Source: AC-52 sp044870295 (GTDB lineage: Bacteria > Actinomycetota > UBA4738). From it: a stretch of 7,380 bases of DNA. The translations under genes and the position numbers were made by a program. The stretch lies in contig JBIOYQ010000176.1 of NCBI GenBank assembly GCA_044870295.1, positions 1 through 7,380 on the forward strand. Direction: 5' to 3'. Shown here one piece after another: positions 5,781 to 7,380 of the stretch. The notes under the pieces are model-generated. The model saw only the letters and a list, made by a program, of their open reading frames with translations. It was not told the origin of the DNA and ran no database searches. Numbering within the stretch: the first letter of the stretch is position 1; every line of letters starts with the position of its first letter.

Positions 5781-6314
5781 ATGAATCCCGCGGTCGACCT
5801 GCTGGTCAAGCAATCGAACGAGGCCTACGCCATGCTCCGTGAGGGCCTCGACGGCCTCACCGAGCACGAGTACTTCTGGGAGCCCGCGCCCGACATGTGG
5901 ACCCTGCGGCGTCTGGAGGATGGGCGGTGGGACGCCGACTACGCGTTCCCCGATCCCGTTCCGGCGCCGTTCACCACCATCGCCTGGCGCATCAACCACA
6001 TCGCCAGCTGCAAGGTCATGTACCACGAGTACGCGTTCGGTCCGAGGAAGCTGACCTTCCCCGACCTGGCTATCCCCACCACGCCGACCCAGGCCCTGGA
6101 GATGCTCGACGAGGGACAGCACCTCCTGCTCCAGGACCTCAGCACCCTCCAGGACGCCGAACTGGAGCAGGCCGCGCTGACGAACTGGGGTGAGGAGTGG
6201 CCGACGTGGCAGATCTTCTGGACCATGATCCACCACGACCTCTGGCACGGCGGCGAGATCGGCGCGCTCCGCGACCTCTACCGAGTCTCCAACAGCCAGC
6301 AGGCCGCGCCGTGA
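5781..6314 (+). CDS. DinB family protein (putative metal-binding four-helix protein)
   Basis: A 177-residue protein of the DinB / YfiT superfamily of four-helix bundles. Its members bind a divalent metal through three histidines; several act as thiol-dependent S-transferases (mycothiol or bacillithiol types), while many are uncharacterised. The expected pattern is present: an N-terminal helix with NEAYAMLREGLDGLTEHEYFWEP (12-34), the first histidine His73 in WRINHIASC, and the second cluster His151/His152 and His156 in IHHDLWHGGEIGALRDL (150-166), the most characteristic DinB segment. The family name comes from a DNA-damage-inducible Bacillus gene and does not imply polymerase activity. It lies 22 bases after the hydrolase stop and is probably co-transcribed with it. 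Its 3' end overlaps the end of the oppositely oriented ABC ATPase gene by 37 bases. The specific function is unknown; a thiol-dependent transferase or detoxification role is only an inference. Confidence 0.85.
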   Translation: MNPAVDLLVKQSNEAYAMLREGLDGLTEHEYFWEPAPDMWTLRRLEDGRWDADYAFPDPVPAPFTTIAWRINHIASCKVMYHEYAFGPRKLTFPDLAIPTTPTQALEMLDEGQHLLLQDLSTLQDAELEQAALTNWGEEWPTWQIFWTMIHHDLWHGGEIGALRDLYRVSNSQQAAP

Positions 6315-7333
6315 CCCGCTGACCCGGCCGGCAGCAGGGCCACCGGATCGTCGATCGGACATCGCTCGAACACCGCCGGACACCTCGGATGGAACCGGCA
6401 CCCCGACGGGACCGACACCGGGTTGGGTGTCTCTCCCTTCAAGATCTGCGGCCGCGTGCGGTCGCGTGGATCCCGTCGCGGGACCACCGTGATGAGCGCG
6501 CGCGTGTAGGGATGCTGCGGGTTCCCCACCACCTCCCGAGCCGGCCCCTGCTCCACGATCCGTCCCAGATACATGACGGCGATGCGATCTGCGAACCTGG
6601 CCGCGGTCGACAGATCGTGGGTGATCATCAGGATGCCGAGGCCGCTTCGGCGCAGCTGATCTAGCAATCCCAAGATGCCCGCCCGGACCGACACGTCGAG
6701 CATCGACACCGGCTCGTCGGCCACCAGCAGCTCCGGTTCGAGCACCAGCGCCGCGGCGATGGCCACCCGCTGCCGCTGCCCGCCGGACAGCTCGTGCGGG
6801 AAGCGGTCCAGGAACAGGTCGGCCGGAAACAGTCCCGCCCGCTCCACCGCGGCGGCGATCCGTTCGTGCCGCTCGGCCTTCGAGCCTCCGATGCCGTGCA
6901 CCAGCAGCGGTTCGTCGACCGCCTGTCGCACCCGGAACCGCGGGTTCAGCGATTCGTAGGGATCCTGGTAGATCATCTGCATCCGCCGCCGGAGTGGGCG
7001 CAGGTCGCGATGCCCCAGGGACGTGATGTCCCGGCCGCTGAACCGCACGCGCCCACCCACCGGATCGACCAGCCGCATGACCGTCTGCGCCGTGCTCGTC
7101 TTGCCGCATCCGGACTCGCCGACCAGCGCCAGCATCTCCCCACGATCCACCGAGAACGACACGCCCTCGACCGCGTGCACCATGCGCTTGGGAGTGCGCC
7201 GGAGGGCGCCCCAGATGCCGCGGGGGAGTGGATAGCGCGTCACCAGGTCCTGCACGTCCAGCAGCGGTTCGGTGACGCCCTTCGCCCCGCCGCCGGACTC
7301 CTGGTCCTCGGTGGCAACGCTCGGCTCTCTCAC
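6278..7333 (-). CDS. Oligopeptide/dipeptide ABC importer ATP-binding protein (OppF/DppF family)
   Basis: A 351-residue ATPase on the inner face of the membrane that powers a peptide-type importer together with an OppD/DppD partner, two permeases and a substrate-binding protein. The nucleotide-binding parts are complete: Walker A GESGCGKT (72-79), Q-loop Gln123 in IYQDPYESLNP, signature LSGGQRQR (182-189), Walker B LLVADEP with Asp206 and Glu207, D-loop MLDVS, and switch His239 in MITHDL. The YESLNPR segment and a long insertion before Walker A are typical of OppF rather than OppD. The C-terminal oligo_HPY domain has PNPVSVPSGCRFHPRCP and four cysteines (312, 318, 325, 345), the set that in this family can hold an iron-sulfur cluster. 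GTG 7331-7333 is the only standard in-frame start before the conserved region; its GTGA overlaps the stop of the upstream gene. Peptides are the default substrate, but nickel, sugars or other solutes occur in the family. Confidence 0.93.
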   Translation of the reverse strand: MREPSVATEDQESGGGAKGVTEPLLDVQDLVTRYPLPRGIWGALRRTPKRMVHAVEGVSFSVDRGEMLALVGESGCGKTSTAQTVMRLVDPVGGRVRFSGRDITSLGHRDLRPLRRRMQMIYQDPYESLNPRFRVRQAVDEPLLVHGIGGSKAERHERIAAAVERAGLFPADLFLDRFPHELSGGQRQRVAIAAALVLEPELLVADEPVSMLDVSVRAGILGLLDQLRRSGLGILMITHDLSTAARFADRIAVMYLGRIVEQGPAREVVGNPQHPYTRALITVVPRRDPRDRTRPQILKGETPNPVSVPSGCRFHPRCPAVFERCPIDDPVALLPAGSAGHGAACWLLETR

Positions 7334-7380
7334 GACACGGCTCGCATGGTTGGATCGTTCAGGTGGCAGGCAGCCACCCG
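7330..7380 (-). CDS. C-terminal end of an OppD/DppD-type ABC ATPase (partial)
   Basis: Reading in from the right edge on the minus strand, 16 codons give RVAACHLNDPTMRAVS followed by TGA at 7332-7330. The RVAACHL ending is the typical tail of OppD/DppD ATPases, where the cysteine is the last of the four in the oligo_HPY domain. The stop overlaps the GTG start of the downstream OppF-like gene by four bases (GTGA), the usual translationally coupled arrangement of oppD-oppF. The rest of the gene is outside the window. Identification rests on a short peptide plus context. Confidence 0.65.
   Translation of the reverse strand, partial: RVAACHLNDPTMRAVS

Overview
The window looks like a chromosomal stretch from a GC-rich bacterium, most likely an actinobacterial-type lineage. 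The grounds are a strong G/C bias at third codon positions, GTG starts, what look like leaderless starts with a TANNNT-type -10 element, and a CocE-type hydrolase with a long C-terminal extension. The lineage is inferred from style, not from a marker gene. I see no mobile element, CRISPR array, tRNA or rRNA. Coding density is very high; the longest gene-free stretch is about 150 bases.

Layout from left to right. (1) A nearly complete NADP-type glutamate dehydrogenase gene (gdhA, + strand) whose first codons probably lie just outside the window. (2) A convergent gap (1350-1501) holding a strong GNRA-capped hairpin and an AT-rich inverted repeat. (3) A two-gene minus-strand operon: a monomeric sarcosine-oxidase-like flavoenzyme (2515-3684), followed after 17 bases by a betaine-homocysteine S-methyltransferase-like enzyme (1502-2497). 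(4) A compact divergent promoter region of about 30 bases containing a perfect 20-bp palindrome. (5) A plus-strand pair: a CocE/NonD-type serine hydrolase (3716-5758) and a small DinB-fold protein (5781-6314). (6) A minus-strand oligopeptide/dipeptide ABC importer segment: an OppF/DppF ATPase (6278-7333) that overlaps the DinB gene tail to tail by 37 bases, preceded by the last 16 codons of what looks like its OppD/DppD partner (7330-7380).

How the genes may work together (inference). The oxidase and the methyltransferase together fit betaine / N-methylglycine catabolism: betaine gives its methyl group to homocysteine, leaving dimethylglycine, and a flavoenzyme of the oxidase family removes N-methyl groups. 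The divergent hydrolase is tied to this pair by the shared palindromic promoter and could release an N-methylated or amino-acyl substrate from an ester or amide. The importer would supply peptides or similar solutes, and glutamate dehydrogenase links amino nitrogen to central metabolism.

The most interesting features are the palindrome at 3691-3710, which places a TACGAT hexamer 7 or 8 bases from an ATG on each strand and so decides the oxidase start, and a large, nearly perfect AT-rich inverted repeat (5272-5310) inside the hydrolase reading frame, exactly at a domain linker.
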